NCBI GenBank assembly: GCA_012927625.1
Contig: JABBOV010000002.1
Location: 35,551-99,550 of the forward strand
DNA: 64,000 nt
DNA from: Glaciimonas sp.
Lineage (GTDB): Bacteria > Pseudomonadota > Gammaproteobacteria > Burkholderiales > Burkholderiaceae_D
Reading direction: 5' to 3'
This document shows, piece by piece, positions 62,435 through 64,000 of the stretch; the stretch's first letter is position 1, and each line of letters begins with the position of its first letter. A program made the translations under genes and the position numbers. The notes under the pieces were generated by a model, which saw only the letters and a list, made by a program, of their open reading frames with translations, ran no database searches and was not told the origin of the DNA.

Positions 62435-63196
62435 TTAAGCGCCTCTCAACACGCACTCGGCGCCACTTTTGAGGGAAGGAAAAATGTTGTGCGATCGACT
62501 CAGATGCTGCAAGCCCGGTGCCAAGGGCAATGTGGCACCGCTGTATGCGGGCAATCCCTGGCGCACCGGCATGGCTTGCAGCGCTGCGCCGGCAAGGCTA
62601 GATGCCGCTGCGACATTCGGCGCTTCCCAGCCAAAGCTGTAAGCATAATTCGGCAGCAAGGCGTCGCAGATAGCGGCAAACCATGCGCTATGATCGGCAT
62701 CATGGCCGAGCGCATGCGACAGACCTTCAGGATCGAACTGCGCCAAAGTTTGAATCAATTCCGTAGTCGATGCTCCCGGCGCATCACCCCAGCCTAATAC
62801 CGGATTAAAGATGTACTCGGCCCCGGAGCCGAACCAGCCGGCCCGCAGCGGTCGCGCGTTCCAGTTGCGCGCACCGGTAAACAGGTGCCAATGCCAGTGT
62901 AAGCCGGACGGTTTCGGCCATGAATACAGATATAACCGCTGATAACCGGCGCCATGCAAGGCGCGCACCATCGCCATCAGGCGCGCATGCGGCATGCGCT
63001 CGGGCGGATGCCGATGAAACAAAATCGGTTCGCCATTTGCTTGTTGCAACTGGTCGGACGACAAGCATAGATCCAGTGTGTGCGATTCTTGACCGAAGCG
63101 CACCGACACCCAGCCTGAAAGTAAATTTACGGCAGTCAGAACCCCGTATCCGCGAAAACGGTGAAAAACGACGGTGCCGGGAGCAATCGGTTGCAT
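62435..63196 (-). CDS. Conserved-looking protein of unknown function
   Basis: A 253-residue soluble protein that I do not recognise. The first about 60 residues (PGTVVFHRFRGYGVLTAV, GWVSVRFGQESHTLDL) look like a small beta-barrel (SH3/Tudor-like, as in CarD or DUF3553). The middle has HPPERMPHARLMAMVRALHG and the aromatic/His-rich LHWHWHLFTGARNWNARPLR. The C-terminus is Ala/Leu-rich. No signal peptide or membrane span is visible. Codon use looks like that of its neighbours, so it is probably an old resident gene. Any metal or nucleic-acid binding is speculation. Confidence 0.6.
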   Translation of the reverse strand: MQPIAPGTVVFHRFRGYGVLTAVNLLSGWVSVRFGQESHTLDLCLSSDQLQQANGEPILFHRHPPERMPHARLMAMVRALHGAGYQRLYLYSWPKPSGLHWHWHLFTGARNWNARPLRAGWFGSGAEYIFNPVLGWGDAPGASTTELIQTLAQFDPEGLSHALGHDADHSAWFAAICDALLPNYAYSFGWEAPNVAAASSLAGAALQAMPVRQGLPAYSGATLPLAPGLQHLSRSHNIFPSLKSGAECVLRGA

Positions 63197-63508
63197 GCTA
63201 AAACGGTTTTAAATTAGATAAATAAATGGAATATACGGGATACATGTGCATCTTCCACATGTATTTAAAGCGCACAAACCTAATCCTAGGAACGGTAATT
63301 TGCTTAAGGATTAGGCAATCGATTACCTGATTGCGCAGCACATGTCTAACCTACTAAGTTCGGTTGCGGGTGCAGATCAACGCAGAAGAGCAGTTCGTCG
63401 GTATCGCTCCAATACCGACACAATTGTTCTGTAAATACGTGACCCAAGCGTATAACCGGTGTAGCAAGAAAGTGCTGCTTTGGGTGCGCGCAAAGTTGTG
63501 TGTATTGC
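63197..63508. other. 312-bp gap with three small inverted repeats
   Basis: TACATGTG/CACATGTA at 63241-63263, CCTAATCC/GGATTAGG at 63279-63315 and GTCGGTAT/ATACCGAC at 63397-63419. No gene is supported. The hairpins may include terminators for the small minus-strand gene to the right, though none has a clear T-run. Confidence 0.5.
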
Positions 63509-63688
63509 CTACTGCTGGTTGGGAGGCTGATTATCATCAACCTTTGGCGGCACTTCGCTTTCGCTTGGGGCGTCCTCGTCAGCAGCATCAGTCTTCGGTA
63601 TCGACTTACGCTGTAATTTTTCTTCTTTCTTGCGTTTTTTTGCAAGGTCTTTTTGACGCTTTTCAAATTGGTAATTAGGCTTGGCCAA
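63509..63688 (-). CDS. Small basic conserved protein (59 aa, TTG start)
   Basis: A short frame that begins at TTG and is easily missed. The product starts MAKPNYQFEKRQKDLAKKRK, continues KEEKLQRKS and has an acidic, Pro-rich tail (DAADEDAPSESE ... PPNQQ). MAKPNYQFEKRQK-type mini-proteins recur, as I recall, in many Betaproteobacteria with no known function. The lysine-rich helix could bind nucleic acid. The longer open frames overlapping it on both strands have no family resemblance and are judged to be shadows. Confidence 0.75.
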   Translation of the reverse strand: MAKPNYQFEKRQKDLAKKRKKEEKLQRKSIPKTDAADEDAPSESEVPPKVDDNQPPNQQ

Positions 63689-63894
63689 TGGATAGTCCCG
63701 GGTTTGTGTTGAAATTAAGTGGCGGTCGCTACTGTAGGTTTTGCCGCTTTATATATAGAGTACGCGATAACTGGCATGACACCAAATGGTGTGCAAGAAA
63801 CATCATGTAACTAATTGGTTCAGATGCGTTTATACGGGCTTGGTTTGCGACGTCGGATCAAAAGGAAGGGATGAAGGCATTTTTAGAAAAGCGC

Positions 63895-63924
63895 TTGCCA
63901 AGTTTTGGCAACGTTTGATATAGT
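63895..63924 (+). promoter_or_regulatory. Promoter-like element near the right edge
   Basis: -35 TTGCCA at 63895-63900, an 18-bp spacer and -10 TATAGT at 63919-63924, pointing out of the window. No gene follows within the remaining 76 bp, which suggests a long leader or a stable-RNA operon beyond the edge. Confidence 0.5.
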
Positions 63925-63976
63925 GCGGCTCCTGTTGCGAGACGGGGGTAGTTGGGAGGAAAAGTGGTGTAGCAAG

Positions 63977-64000
63977 TTGACGCAAATTTACAAAACGCGG
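63977..64000 (+). promoter_or_regulatory. Second promoter-like -35 element at the edge
   Basis: TTGACG at 63977-63982 followed by 18 bp to the window end. The expected -10 lies just outside. Tandem promoters with long leaders are typical of rRNA operons; this remains an inference. Confidence 0.35.

Noticed and set aside
63346..63678. 106- and 104-residue open frames on both strands
   Set aside because: They overlap the conserved-looking 59-residue minus-strand frame, have no ribosome binding site and no domain character.
63871..63918. 15-codon frame with a good AAGGAAGG ribosome binding site
   Set aside because: It overlaps the predicted -35/-10 promoter and is too short to judge; a leader peptide is conceivable but unsupported.
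1..64000. tRNA/rRNA genes, CRISPR arrays, insertion sequences, prophage
   Set aside because: No T-arm-like conserved sequence, no spaced identical repeats of CRISPR type and no transposase or integrase frame was found. Small RNAs without strong structure could have been missed.

Overview
The window reads as a chromosome segment of a betaproteobacterium of the order Burkholderiales, most likely family Oxalobacteraceae (Herminiimonas/Collimonas/Glaciimonas-like). This is inferred from the Bug-family TctC protein, the minor-pilin operon, the type-B PutA next to an Lrp regulator, the conserved basic mini-protein at 63509-63688 and the mnmG-rsmG-parA-parB block. The genus cannot be fixed by reading alone. 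There are no insertion sequences, prophage genes, CRISPR arrays or complete rRNA/tRNA genes. GC content looks only slightly above half, with AT-rich intergenic islands.

Layout. 1-1635: end of a branched-chain amino-acid ABC operon (livG partial, livF). 1725-9131: an old-yellow-enzyme reductase with an ArsR regulator and palindromic operator, a ProQ/FinO RNA chaperone, two cyclic-di-GMP enzymes, a CAP-domain lipoprotein and an atypical CsoR/FrmR-type regulator. 9368-18024: a TctDE-like two-component system divergent from tctC, a ferric-type ABC importer and an AbrB-family membrane protein. 18324-21592: a PAS-GGDEF-EAL protein overlapping an HDOD-GAF protein. 21694-26330: parB, parA, rsmG, mnmG and two parS sites. 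26412-36716: an iron alcohol dehydrogenase, a complete five-gene liv-type ABC operon, a GMC alcohol dehydrogenase, a CoA-acylating semialdehyde dehydrogenase and a divergent LysR regulator.

36717-37691 is a gene-free AT-rich region holding a 207-bp module duplicated with an exact 620-bp period. Each copy has two perfect DnaA boxes followed, 16 bp later, by a DnaA-trio-like run and an AT-only tract. With parS and parAB 10-15 kb away, this is the best candidate for the chromosomal replication origin. It appears as a bipartite, dnaA-less oriC between a LysR gene and a nucleosidase gene.

Right of it lie putA and lrp, another LysR gene, two small membrane proteins, pckG, a 4-hydroxyproline-epimerase-like gene, an orphan amino-acid-binding protein, prolyl aminopeptidase and a GntR regulator. 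Together these suggest proline/hydroxyproline and peptide use feeding gluconeogenesis. 52144-56700 is a type IV minor-pilin operon (fimT-pilV-pilW-pilX-X-pilE). In it, the position normally held by the tip adhesin gene pilY1 is occupied by an exported, bactofilin-like beta-solenoid protein with about twelve 19-20 residue repeats. The glycine cleavage operon gcvT-gcvH-gcvP follows, then a YitT-family protein, an unknown protein and a 59-residue basic protein. The last bases carry promoter-like elements that may serve a stable-RNA operon beyond the edge.

A short AT-rich repeat family (ATGCGGA ... GCATACTCC) recurs in at least six intergenic gaps.
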